Positions 1-5,972 of a stretch of DNA of 6,095 nt are shown here, piece by piece. The notes below the pieces were generated by a model that saw nothing but the letters and a program-made list of their open reading frames with translations, made no database searches and was not told the DNA's origin. A program made the translations under genes and the position numbers. The DNA is taken from assembly GCA_964353405.1 (NCBI GenBank), contig CAYGWJ010000343.1:1-6095 (forward strand). The letters are read 5' to 3'. Each line of letters begins with the position of its first letter. Positions within the stretch are counted from its first letter, which is position 1. This stretch comes from JBGLNJ01 sp964353405 (GTDB taxonomy: Bacteria > Chloroflexota > Anaerolineae > Fen-1058).

Positions 1-515
1 ATCAATTCCAGGCCCTGCGCCGCGTTGTTGACGAGCGTCGTCTCGTAGCGGTTGATCGGTTCGAGCGCCAGCTGGATGCCGAACGGTTCGGCAGCGGCGC
101 TGCACTCGCGCAATGCCTCAATCAGCCAGTCCATCGCCTGCACGTGATCCACGCCCGGCTTGACAATGCCGCGCACCAGGCCAATGATGATCACGGCGTT
201 GAAGCGTGTGGCGACCGGCACGTGGCTCTTGATGCGCTCCATCGCCGCGCGTCGAATCGCCGGATCGGGATCGGTGAACGAGAGACCTTCTTCGCCCCAC
301 GCCTGACCCGTGCCAATCGCGGGCACGGTCAAGTTGTGCTTGCGCACGAGGCGATCCAACTCGTCGAGGTCAACCAGCTTGGGGTCGCGGATGGCCAGCT
401 CGACGCCATCGTAACCGAGCAAGGCAATGCGCGTGAGATTTGTTTCGAGATCACCTTTGAAGGTCGCCGCCTGAAACTGGGCGGGTTGGGTGGAAAGAAC
501 GATAGAGAGTTTCAT
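1..515 (-). CDS. iolO: 5-keto-L-gluconate epimerase IolO (sugar phosphate isomerase/epimerase TIM barrel), C-terminus cut by window edge
   Basis: Predicted to epimerise 5-keto-L-gluconate to D-tagaturonate, the last step of the Thermotoga-type inositol route, in the cytoplasm. The gene opens with MKLSIVLST, a typical first beta strand of this TIM-barrel family. The fragment has 171 complete codons. Key segments are FKGDLETNL (19-27), AIGTGQAWGEEGLS (66-79), AVIIIGLVRG (107-116) and LEPINRYET (151-159). In the last, E152 is the expected first metal ligand, and the NRYE residues are shared with the tagatose/psicose epimerase-like branch. The overall pattern matches T. maritima TM0416 (IolO) as I remember it. 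About 100 C-terminal residues, with the remaining metal ligands, lie beyond position 1. No clear Shine-Dalgarno precedes the ATG; the start is chosen because the N-terminus matches the family. It lies downstream of iolM but is separated from it by a plus-strand gene pair, so it may need its own promoter, and I could not find a convincing one. A hydroxypyruvate-isomerase-like epimerase of other specificity is the main alternative. Confidence 0.8.
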   Translation of the reverse strand, partial: MKLSIVLSTQPAQFQAATFKGDLETNLTRIALLGYDGVELAIRDPKLVDLDELDRLVRKHNLTVPAIGTGQAWGEEGLSFTDPDPAIRRAAMERIKSHVPVATRFNAVIIIGLVRGIVKPGVDHVQAMDWLIEALRECSAAAEPFGIQLALEPINRYETTLVNNAAQGLEL

Positions 516-516
516 G

Positions 517-545
517 TTTACGCCAGTCCGATTCTGTGCTAGAAT
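517..545 (+). promoter_or_regulatory. Sigma-70-type promoter with extended -10 for the small-protein/HNH pair
   Basis: A -35-like TTTACG (517-522) is followed after exactly 17 bases by a -10-like TAGAAT (540-545). A TG at 537-538, one base before the -10, makes it an extended -10. Transcription would begin near 552, leaving a leader of about 15 bases that holds a strong ribosome binding site, GAAAGGAGG (553-561), six bases... more exactly five bases before the ATG at 567. The -35 box lies directly beside the ATG of the divergent iolO (515), so the two divergent genes share only 51 bases. Assignment is by consensus only. Confidence 0.55.
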
Positions 546-566
546 CTTTGTAGAAAGGAGGCTGGA

Positions 567-920
567 ATGGTCGAGCTAACACTCCGGTTACCTGATGATT
601 TGGCAATGCGGTTGCGGCCTGTGCAGGATCGGCTGACTGAGATCATTGAATTGGGCCTGCGCGATATTGCTCCGGCCCAACATGCTCTTTACAATGAGGT
701 CATCGAATTTCTCGCCAGCGGGCCATCGGCGCAATCTGTTGCGGCTTTTCGTCCTTCTGTCGAAGCGCAAGCGCATGTCGCCGAATTGCTGGACAAGAAT
801 CGCGCCGGGCTTTTAACGGCGGATGAACAATCCGAGCTTGACCAGTACGAGAGCCTGGATTATTTGATGACTCTGATCAAGGCCCGGGCCCGCCAACACG
901 TAACGCCGTCGCAAGAGTAG
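567..920 (+). CDS. Small ribbon-helix-helix-like protein paired with HNH endonuclease, function unknown
   Basis: A 117-residue soluble protein with no signal peptide or membrane segment. The N-terminus (VELTLRLPDD, 2-11, then a helix to about residue 34 ending in ELGLRD) looks like the strand-helix-helix start of ribbon-helix-helix DNA-binding or antitoxin-type proteins. The C-terminal part (about 75-110) is a charged helical region containing LTADEQSELDQYESLDYLMTLIKARAR. I recall this kind of C-terminal segment from small proteins encoded just upstream of HNH endonucleases in Cyanobacteria and Chloroflexota. The start is well supported by GAAAGGAGG at 553-561. It sits directly upstream of the HNH gene on the same strand and probably forms a two-gene transcript with it. 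A role as antitoxin, regulator or nuclease partner is inference from layout only. Confidence 0.75.
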   Translation: MVELTLRLPDDLAMRLRPVQDRLTEIIELGLRDIAPAQHALYNEVIEFLASGPSAQSVAAFRPSVEAQAHVAELLDKNRAGLLTADEQSELDQYESLDYLMTLIKARARQHVTPSQE

Positions 921-948
921 TCGACGCATTTCGGCGACTCTACGCCAA

Positions 949-1326
949 TTGGTCAGGGAACACGCCGCCGATCGTTGCGAGTACTGCCTCGTGCGCGACG
1001 AAGATGTGCTGCTTCCCCATCAGCCTGATCACATCATCGCGGAGCAGCATGGTGGCGAGGCCGCTGCCGAAAATCTAGCCTTGGCCTGCATCCACTGCAA
1101 CCGCCACAAAGGCCCCAACATTGCTTCGATTGATCCAACCTCCGGGCAATTGACTCCGCTGTTCAACCCTCGCACGCAAAGCTGGGCCGTTCACTTTAGG
1201 TTGGATGGCGCTTACATTTTGCCTCAAACTGCCATCGGGCGTGTCACTGTCCGTTTGCTTGAACTCAATCATCCTGATCGAGTGCGGGTCAGGCAGGCTC
1301 TCATCAGAGCTGGCACATATCCGTAG
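949..1326 (+). CDS. HNH endonuclease, CxxC...CxxC zinc type; true start probably upstream at a non-standard codon
   Basis: A predicted small metal-dependent nuclease of the HNH family. Counting from the TTG at 949 (125 residues), CEYC (10-13) and CIHC (47-50) form a structural zinc knuckle. PDHII (26-30) carries the catalytic-type Asp-His, N42 is the central Asn, and NRHKG (51-55) gives the last His. The tail (LFNPRTQSW, GRVTVRLLELN, GTYP) is typical of the short stand-alone HNH proteins next to small ribbon-helix-helix-like genes. The start is uncertain. The reading frame continues upstream with a family-like ISATLRQ segment encoded from 928, but between the in-frame stop at 901-903 and position 949 there is no ATG, GTG or TTG. 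The only near-start codon is ATT at 928, seven bases after the upstream gene's stop and ten after a weak AAGAG (913-917). I list 949 as the first conventional start. Target and role (defence, mobile-element remnant or toxin) cannot be told from the sequence. Confidence 0.8.
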   Translation: MVREHAADRCEYCLVRDEDVLLPHQPDHIIAEQHGGEAAAENLALACIHCNRHKGPNIASIDPTSGQLTPLFNPRTQSWAVHFRLDGAYILPQTAIGRVTVRLLELNHPDRVRVRQALIRAGTYP

Positions 1327-1355
1327 GACTGCAGATGAGAGTTCAAGGCCCATAG

Positions 1356-1389
1356 GTAGACCGCCGATCATACAAGATCGGCGGTCTGC
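1356..1389. terminator. Strong hairpin between converging genes, possible two-way terminator
   Basis: AGACCGCCGATC (1358-1369) and GATCGGCGGTCT (1376-1387) form a perfect 12-bp stem with a 6-base loop (ATACAA). A G-U pair and a further G-C pair outside extend it to 14 bp. It sits 29 bases after the HNH stop (plus strand) and 8 bases beyond the iolM stop (minus strand), the expected place for a shared terminator. Neither strand has a U-rich tail, so classic intrinsic termination is not proven; it could instead protect the 3' ends. Confidence 0.55.
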
Positions 1390-1397
1390 GGTCAAAT

Positions 1398-2594
1398 CTA
1401 GTGCGCCACGTACGTGATCTTGCATTCACTCCGATCCGTCTGCAGCTTTATAATATTCTCAGGCAATTCTTCCAGGCTGACCTTCTTGGTAATCATGGGC
1501 GTCATGTCCATGCCAGAGGCCATGCACTCGATCACGCGCGGGAAATTGCCGTGCCCCGAGTGGCCCTGCGCGCCGACGATGCGCGCGCGCCGCACCTGCA
1601 GCACTTCGCCCGTCACAGGCATCTTGGCTTCCGCGCGGGCCGTCACGACCACGGTAGTATTCAGCGTGCGGCCTTCCCAGATGACGCGCTCGATCCCCGG
1701 ATAGACGACTGTCGGCAACCCGGTGGCTTCCATGAACATATCCGCGCCCATGCCGTCGGTCAGTTCCAGAACGCGCTCGGCCAAGTCCTCTTTGAGTGGA
1801 TTGATGGCATAATCCGCGCCCAGCCGCAGCGCGATTTGGGTGCGCTCTTCTTGCGGCTCGGAGATGATGACCTTGGACGCTCCGGCCCGCTTGAGGATCG
1901 CGCAGGCCGCCAGCCCGACCGGCCCGCCGCCCAGGATCACCACCCGATCGCCCGGGCGAATGCCGCCGCCGCGCTCGATCACGGCGTTATAAGCGACGCA
2001 GGTCGGCTCTATCAGGCTGCCCGCCAAAAAGATGTCATCACCCTTGTACCGTTCCGCCATCGGCTCCAGGCTCCAGATGGTTCGAGCGGGCAGCACCATG
2101 TACTTGGCATCCGCGCCATTGACGTTGAATCCGACTTCATCCAACCGCTCGCAGTGATTCGGTTGCCCGTCGGCGCACGGTCTACAACTGGCGCACCACA
2201 GCATCTCTTCGGATGTCACCCGCTCGCCGCCTTTGAAGGGCTTGTTCGTTCGCTTGTCAAAAGCCTTTTTGCCGGCTTCCACGACGACGCCCGAAAATTC
2301 GTGCCCCAAAATGCTGGGAAAGCCCGTCAGGCCCGGATAGAAAATGTAGCCATCTTGTTCCGCCTGGGACATGTGAACATCCGAGCCGCAGATGCCGCAG
2401 GCCTTGACTTCCAGCAGGACTTCTTCCGGCCCCGGCGTCGGGATGTCGTACTCCCTGATCTCGATGCGGGGATTCTTCCACACCTGACTGCCCAAATAAG
2501 ATTGGCGGCCTTCAATGTCTTTCGACCCGAGCTTGAACCCCGGCTTGGGCGCCCAATCCGCCACCAGGGTGACGCCTTGCATTTTTCCGTTCAT
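1398..2594 (-). CDS. iolM: scyllo-inosose 3-dehydrogenase IolM (zinc-dependent medium-chain dehydrogenase)
   Basis: Predicted to oxidise scyllo-inosose (2-keto-myo-inositol) a second time, to a diketo-inositol, with NAD+. The protein has 398 residues. KACGICGSD (64-72) supplies catalytic-zinc ligand C66, GHE (97-99) supplies H98 and E99, and C134, C137, C140 and C148 form the structural-zinc loop. The Rossmann motif is GGGPVG (222-227). An acidic residue in SEP (245-247) after the second strand favours NAD over NADP. The N-terminal segment FKLGSKDIEG, and later GFNVNGADAKY and VGAQGHSGHG, are features I recall from T. maritima TM0412 rather than from generic threonine or sorbitol dehydrogenases. 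The ATG at 2594 is chosen because AGGAG (2602-2606) lies seven bases before it. The frame is open 18 codons further to an ATG at 2648, but that stretch runs into a dispersed repeat and lacks family character. The gene is last of the contiguous minus-strand block; a repeat-bearing 119-base gap separates it from iolN. Confidence 0.87.
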   Translation of the reverse strand: MNGKMQGVTLVADWAPKPGFKLGSKDIEGRQSYLGSQVWKNPRIEIREYDIPTPGPEEVLLEVKACGICGSDVHMSQAEQDGYIFYPGLTGFPSILGHEFSGVVVEAGKKAFDKRTNKPFKGGERVTSEEMLWCASCRPCADGQPNHCERLDEVGFNVNGADAKYMVLPARTIWSLEPMAERYKGDDIFLAGSLIEPTCVAYNAVIERGGGIRPGDRVVILGGGPVGLAACAILKRAGASKVIISEPQEERTQIALRLGADYAINPLKEDLAERVLELTDGMGADMFMEATGLPTVVYPGIERVIWEGRTLNTTVVVTARAEAKMPVTGEVLQVRRARIVGAQGHSGHGNFPRVIECMASGMDMTPMITKKVSLEELPENIIKLQTDRSECKITYVAH

Positions 2595-2713
2595 GTTTTT
2601 TCTCCTATGCGTAACACTTTTTTTGCCACAAAAGAACACAGAGAGCAAAGGCTCTCTTTAAATGTTTTTCATCTTTTGCGATCTCTGTGTTCTCTGTGGC
2701 TGGAAAACGCCTG
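2595..2713. other. iolN-iolM intergenic gap occupied by a dispersed repeat
   Basis: This 119-base gap inside an otherwise tightly packed operon (other gaps are 15 and 27 bases) holds the inverted repeat at 2625-2700, a T7 run at 2618-2624 and the iolM ribosome binding site AGGAG at 2602-2606. I see no convincing promoter on the minus strand, so iolM is probably still read from the upstream operon transcript through the repeat. Confidence 0.6.
2625..2700. repeat. Imperfect inverted repeat of the 'cacaaagaacacagag' dispersed type
   Basis: The left arm (2625-2644) begins GCCACAAAAGAACACAGAGA. The right arm (2682-2700) reads TCTCTGTGTTCTCTGTGGC, its reverse complement apart from a one-base indel and one mismatch. 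A small inner hairpin, AGAGAGC-AAAG-GCTCTCT (2640-2657), is nested in the left half. Short arms of this kind are, from memory, common between genes in Chloroflexota and related metagenome genomes, where they are often mistranslated as tiny proteins. The minus-strand side is followed by an A-run rather than a T-run, so it is a poor terminator for iolN. It begins 13 bases after the iolN stop. Confidence 0.7.
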
Positions 2714-3838
2714 CTAGACTTCTGTGCCCTGCCCGATGCGCGGGAGCGCGTACACGGGCTTCCAACCTTCGCTGAGCGGCTCGCGCAAATAGGGTTCCAT
2801 GTCTTTTGCGGTGCGCAATGTGACCTCTTCGACGGGCGGCACTTTGCCGGCCGGGAATGCTTCCAAAATGTGATCGTTCCACAGCGTCAAGTATTTCAAG
2901 ATGGCCGCCATGGGTCGCTTGGCCTTTTGCGCCGCGCCCGACTTGGCCTTGCCCACCACGCCTTCCGGCGTCGCCGCGATTTCAATGGCAAAGTGGCCTT
3001 CACCTTCCGACCAGCGGCTCGGCCGCCCGAACGGGTCAACCGATTTGTCAAAGTGACCTTCGGGCAAATAGCTTTTGCCCTCGGTGTCCACGGCATAGTT
3101 CATGTCCACCATGTCCGGGTGCAGCAGCAGGCTGAGCGAGGTCTCGGACTCGTCGGCGTGGACAAAGTTGGTTGACATGGTGCCGCCGCGGTCGTCGGCG
3201 CGGAAGAACTCGCGCACGCCGCGATGCCAGTCAATCACGCGGAAAATGCCGGGCAGCTGGTAGCGCTTCATGAATTCCTGCACGGCCGATTCGAGCACCC
3301 ACAGTTGACCGTGATTGTTGACGATGAGCTGCTTGCGAAAGCCGTCGTTCCACAGGCCGAGCATCACGTCAATCATCATCTCACGGACGACGTGCTCACG
3401 GACGATCACTGTGCCGGGCATACCGACGTGGTGATAGGGGTGAGCGCCATAATTCAACGGCGGCAGCGCCAGGTTGACCGGCGCGCCGCGCTTGGCCGTG
3501 TAGCGGCGCACGCCTTCGCAGATGGCGCTGACGTAGAGGGTGTCGGCGGCGCTGGGCAGGTGCTGCCCGTGCAGCTCGGTGCAGCCGACCGGGATAAAGA
3601 CGACGTCGTTCTTTTTGCGGTTCGCCTCTACCTGCCAGCGGGTCGTCGTTTGAATGTACGAGCCGGGCTTGGCCCACTCGACCGGCGAGGGAATGCCATA
3701 GTCGGCCAGGATGGCATCAATCTGCTCGTCCGTGGCATCCCACACTTGTTTCTTTAGCCGACCAACGGCATTGTCCTCGAAAAAGAGGTCAGGTTGATTG
3801 GTGGGCAGTAGACCCTTGGGCATCACTTGAGTTGTCAT
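2714..3838 (-). CDS. iolN: 3-dehydro-scyllo-inosose hydrolase IolN (creatininase-family metallohydrolase)
   Basis: Predicted to cleave the diketo-inositol ring made by IolM, giving 5-keto-L-gluconate. The 374-residue protein belongs to the creatininase fold. GCTELHGQHLPSAADT (85-100) carries the expected metal ligands E88, H90 and D99. PPLNYGAHPYH (126-136) corresponds to the substrate loop. LIVNNHGQ (171-178) supplies H176, and HADESETS (227-234) supplies the late ligand E232. It is clearly longer than a typical creatinine amidohydrolase (about 250 residues): about 75 extra residues at the N-terminus, and a region of roughly 245-285 rich in charged residues and His. The start at 3838 is backed by AGAAGGAG (3846-3853) seven bases before it. 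It lies 15 bases after the iolI stop and before iolM, so co-transcription is likely. The family call is firm; the substrate rests on neighbours and on the IolN precedent (TM0413). Creatininase-like enzymes of other pathways are the alternative. Confidence 0.8.
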   Translation of the reverse strand: MTTQVMPKGLLPTNQPDLFFEDNAVGRLKKQVWDATDEQIDAILADYGIPSPVEWAKPGSYIQTTTRWQVEANRKKNDVVFIPVGCTELHGQHLPSAADTLYVSAICEGVRRYTAKRGAPVNLALPPLNYGAHPYHHVGMPGTVIVREHVVREMMIDVMLGLWNDGFRKQLIVNNHGQLWVLESAVQEFMKRYQLPGIFRVIDWHRGVREFFRADDRGGTMSTNFVHADESETSLSLLLHPDMVDMNYAVDTEGKSYLPEGHFDKSVDPFGRPSRWSEGEGHFAIEIAATPEGVVGKAKSGAAQKAKRPMAAILKYLTLWNDHILEAFPAGKVPPVEEVTLRTAKDMEPYLREPLSEGWKPVYALPRIGQGTEV

Positions 3839-3853
3839 GTCTAGACTCCTTCT

Positions 3854-4687
3854 TTACTCTATTTTGAAATACGGAGAGAGCACTTTGAGTGCTTCCGTTC
3901 TTGCTTTGACCGCCAATTCCTTGGGGTCCCATTCCCAATATTCGGGCCGAAACAACTCGATGGAGCAGGCGCCGTCATAGCCGATGGCCTTGAGCCGCGC
4001 GCAGATTTCAGCCAGCGGCACAACACCCATCCCGGGCAAGACGCGTGTCCCGTCTGTGATGGCTTCTTTGGGCGTGTCTTCAAGATCGTTCAGGTGGAAG
4101 GTAAAAATGCGCCTGGGATCAAGCCGGTCGAGTTCGCTCAACGGCCCGCCGCCCGCGTACAAGTGAGCCGCGTCAATCGTAATGCCCACGTTGTCGCGAT
4201 CAACCTTTTGGACGATTTCGAACGCCGCGCGTGGCGTGCGCACAGAGCACCAGCCAAAACCGAGGAACTCGAACGCAAGCCGCGCGCCGTAGCCGCGCGC
4301 GATGCCGCTCAGATCGGCCAACACACGCACGTGTTCCTCCACGACCTGGCTCCACGGCATCTCGCGGTCCGGCGTTGGGCTGGGCACGACGACGATGGTC
4401 GGACAGCCGATAGCCTGGGCAACCTGGCCGAGCTCGTGGCAGCGCGACTGGATCAAGTGAAAGTTGCTGCCTCGAAATGCGATGAACTCTATCGAGTTGA
4501 GCGTGAGCGGCAAGACGCCATGATTCACAAACAGCGCCTTGAGATCGGCCAGGGAATGATGGGCAAGGTAACGATCCGCTTTGGCCGCCCAGACTTCAAG
4601 CGCCTGAAAGCCGGCCTGGGCCGAAACCGCCACATCCGTTTCGAGATCGGACGTCATGGTCGTCGCACCGTGGAAAGCCAGTAACAT
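3854..4687 (-). CDS. iolI: Inosose isomerase IolI (TIM-barrel sugar isomerase)
   Basis: Predicted to interconvert inosose isomers (scyllo-inosose and 1-keto-D-chiro-inositol), which would let D-chiro-inositol share this pathway. The 277 residues resemble B. subtilis IolI along the whole length as I remember it: the ATT near residues 8-10, HHSLADL (43-49), PLTLNSIEF (60-68), NVGITIDAAHLYAGG (166-180), IFTFHLNDLEDTP (194-206) and SIELFRPEYW (242-251). The four metal ligands fall at E140, D172, H198 and E244, each two before the B. subtilis positions (142, 174, 200, 246). The start at 4687 is supported by AAAGG (4694-4698) six bases upstream and by the family N-terminus. It lies between iolG (27-base gap) and iolN (15-base gap). 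An epimerase acting on a later intermediate is possible, but iolO already fills that role. Confidence 0.83.
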   Translation of the reverse strand: MLLAFHGATTMTSDLETDVAVSAQAGFQALEVWAAKADRYLAHHSLADLKALFVNHGVLPLTLNSIEFIAFRGSNFHLIQSRCHELGQVAQAIGCPTIVVVPSPTPDREMPWSQVVEEHVRVLADLSGIARGYGARLAFEFLGFGWCSVRTPRAAFEIVQKVDRDNVGITIDAAHLYAGGGPLSELDRLDPRRIFTFHLNDLEDTPKEAITDGTRVLPGMGVVPLAEICARLKAIGYDGACSIELFRPEYWEWDPKELAVKARTEALKVLSPYFKIE

Positions 4688-4714
4688 GATTCACCTTTGC
4701 CTGGCGCCAAGCGG

Positions 4715-5740
4715 TCAGACGGACGCAATCTCGCTCAACTTGACCGGGCGATTTTCCTTCCACGACTTGATGGCCGCATGGGCCATCACCACCGCCAGCC
4801 GTCCATCGCGCCCGGTGACCGGCGGCGCGCTACACGTGTCGTCGCGGACGCATTCGATAAACTCGCGCACTTCGGTCACATAAGCTTCCGCATACCGATT
4901 CATGAAAAAGTAGGGCAGCTTGGCCGAATGAAAGCCGCCGGCATCGGCCTGCGAAACCGTGTCCACCGTCTGATTGCCCGCCATGACCGCGCCGGTCGAG
5001 CCCAGCACTTCGAGTCGCTGATCGTAGCCATACACGGCCTGGCGGCTGTTGTCAATCAAACCGAGCGCGCCGTTGGCAAAGCGCAGCGTGACCACGTCGG
5101 TATCAATATCGCCCGCCTCACCGATCTCTGGGTTGATCAGGACGTTGCCGGTTGCATAAACTTCTTCCACCTCACCCATCTGGTAACGCGCCATGTCAAA
5201 ATCGTGGATGGTCAAATCGAGAAAGATGCAGCCGGCGTTCTTGATGTACGAAATCGGAGGCGGCTCCGGGTCGCGGTCGGTGATGCGCAAGATGCAGGGC
5301 CGGCCGATCTGGCCCGAGGCGACGATTTCCCGAACGCGCCTAAAGCTCTGATCGAAACGGCGGTTAAAGCCCACCTGCAATTTGACGCCAGCCTGCTCCA
5401 CCACGGCCAGCGCAGCGTCAATGCTGGGCAGATCGAGCGAGAGCGGCTTTTCGGAAAAAATGTGCTTGCCCGCTCGAGCTGCGTCTTCTATGATCATGGT
5501 ATGGGTATCCGTGGGCGTCGCGATGAGAACGGCCGGTATGTCTGGATCGGCCAGCAGTTCGTGATAATCGCGCACGACGCGGCGGATGCCCAGCTCGTCG
5601 GCGATGGCCTGCGCGACCTCCAGTCGGATGTCGCACACGGCGGCGACGTTAGCTTCGGGGATTTTGCGCACCAGGTTGCGCGTGTGGACGCTGCCCATGC
5701 GCCCCGTGCCGATAACGGCGATGTTGACTCTATTTGTCAT
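4715..5740 (-). CDS. iolG: myo-Inositol 2-dehydrogenase IolG (Gfo/Idh/MocA family)
   Basis: Predicted to start the pathway by NAD+-dependent oxidation of myo-inositol to scyllo-inosose. The 341 residues match the usual family length. The Rossmann motif GTGRMG is at 11-16, and D37 after the second strand suggests NAD preference. ATPTDTH (74-80) precedes the hallmark EKP (97-99) with catalytic-type K98. GFNRRFD (124-130) is the inositol-dehydrogenase-like signature. LDLTIHDFDMARY (174-186) holds D175 and H179, the expected catalytic pair. NSRQAVYGYDQRLEVLGSTG (231-250) is a second segment characteristic of IolG-type members. The start at 5740 is preceded by GAGG (5746-5749) with a five-base gap. 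It is the first enzyme gene after the transporter-protein fragment, with a strong hairpin between them. Other Gfo/Idh sugar dehydrogenases are possible, but the neighbours favour inositol. Confidence 0.87.
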   Translation of the reverse strand: MTNRVNIAVIGTGRMGSVHTRNLVRKIPEANVAAVCDIRLEVAQAIADELGIRRVVRDYHELLADPDIPAVLIATPTDTHTMIIEDAARAGKHIFSEKPLSLDLPSIDAALAVVEQAGVKLQVGFNRRFDQSFRRVREIVASGQIGRPCILRITDRDPEPPPISYIKNAGCIFLDLTIHDFDMARYQMGEVEEVYATGNVLINPEIGEAGDIDTDVVTLRFANGALGLIDNSRQAVYGYDQRLEVLGSTGAVMAGNQTVDTVSQADAGGFHSAKLPYFFMNRYAEAYVTEVREFIECVRDDTCSAPPVTGRDGRLAVVMAHAAIKSWKENRPVKLSEIASV

Positions 5741-5758
5741 GTTTGCCTCGATTGCGAC

Positions 5759-5797
5759 TCCCAGGCCGCACAGGCTTGCGCGCCTTGCGGCCTGGGA
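5759..5797 (-). terminator. Hairpin between the binding-protein gene and iolG (attenuator or mRNA-stabilising)
   Basis: TCCCAGGCCGCA (5759-5770) and TGCGGCCTGGGA (5786-5797) pair perfectly over 12 bp. After one bulged C, AGGC (5772-5775) and GCCT (5782-5785) add four pairs around the loop TTGCGC. It lies 13 bases after the binding-protein stop and 18 bases before the iolG ATG. There is no U-tract in the minus-strand direction. That suits a partial terminator or 3'-end protector, often seen after binding-protein genes that need higher expression than the genes behind them. Confidence 0.55.
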
Positions 5798-5810
5798 ATC
5801 AATCTACCGA

Positions 5811-5972
5811 TTACTTGTACTTGGCCGCGTTGTCTTTGGTGACGAGTTCGGTGCCGGTGTCAATGTTGCCGGGGATGGTCCCGCCCTGGATAAGCCTGAG
5901 CAGATTCTCGACGGCAACCTTGCCCATGTTCGACGGCACGGCTTTCTCATAAACCCTGCCGTCACCCAGTTT
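5811..5972 (-). pseudogene. C-terminal end of a sugar-binding ABC transporter protein, interrupted upstream by a repeat
   Basis: The last 53 residues before the TAA at 5811-5813, from KLGDGRVYEKA through VENLLRLIQGG to NIDTGTELVTKDNAAKYK, look like the C-terminus of a ribose/inositol-type periplasmic binding protein: a final helix followed by the 'IDTG..LVTKDN' strand. Such proteins are normally over 300 residues. Here the frame runs upstream into the palindromic repeat (5973-6050), whose translation (CHSEREARRISS... and FFAPSGLRMT) is a common nonsense product of this repeat, and it meets a TAA stop at 6084-6086. So within this window the gene is broken or truncated. It may be a true pseudogene or a product of misassembly at the window edge. 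In an intact relative it would bring inositol or a derivative to the importer; the ligand is inferred only from the neighbours. Confidence 0.65.

Noticed and set aside
567..1326. Proven toxin-antitoxin or defence system
   Set aside because: The pairing and domain types are suggestive, but nothing in the sequence shows toxicity, neutralisation or phage targeting, so the genes are described only by domain.
2595..2648. N-terminal extension of iolM to the ATG at 2648
   Set aside because: The extra 18 codons come partly from the dispersed repeat, while the ATG at 2594 has AGGAG at ideal spacing and fits the family N-terminus.
2618..2657. Intrinsic terminator after iolN formed by the inner hairpin and T-run
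   Set aside because: The T-run lies on the plus strand, before the hairpin; on the minus strand, where iolN is read, it is an A-run, so it does not form a standard terminator.
1401..2717. Long open frame of 438 codons on the plus strand opposite iolM
   Set aside because: It is the antisense shadow of a well-supported dehydrogenase; its translation is His/Arg/Ala-rich with no domain, and its end lies in the dispersed repeat.
4697..5842. Open frame of 381 codons on the plus strand opposite iolG
   Set aside because: Antisense shadow caused by the codon bias of iolG; no ribosome binding site and no recognisable motif.
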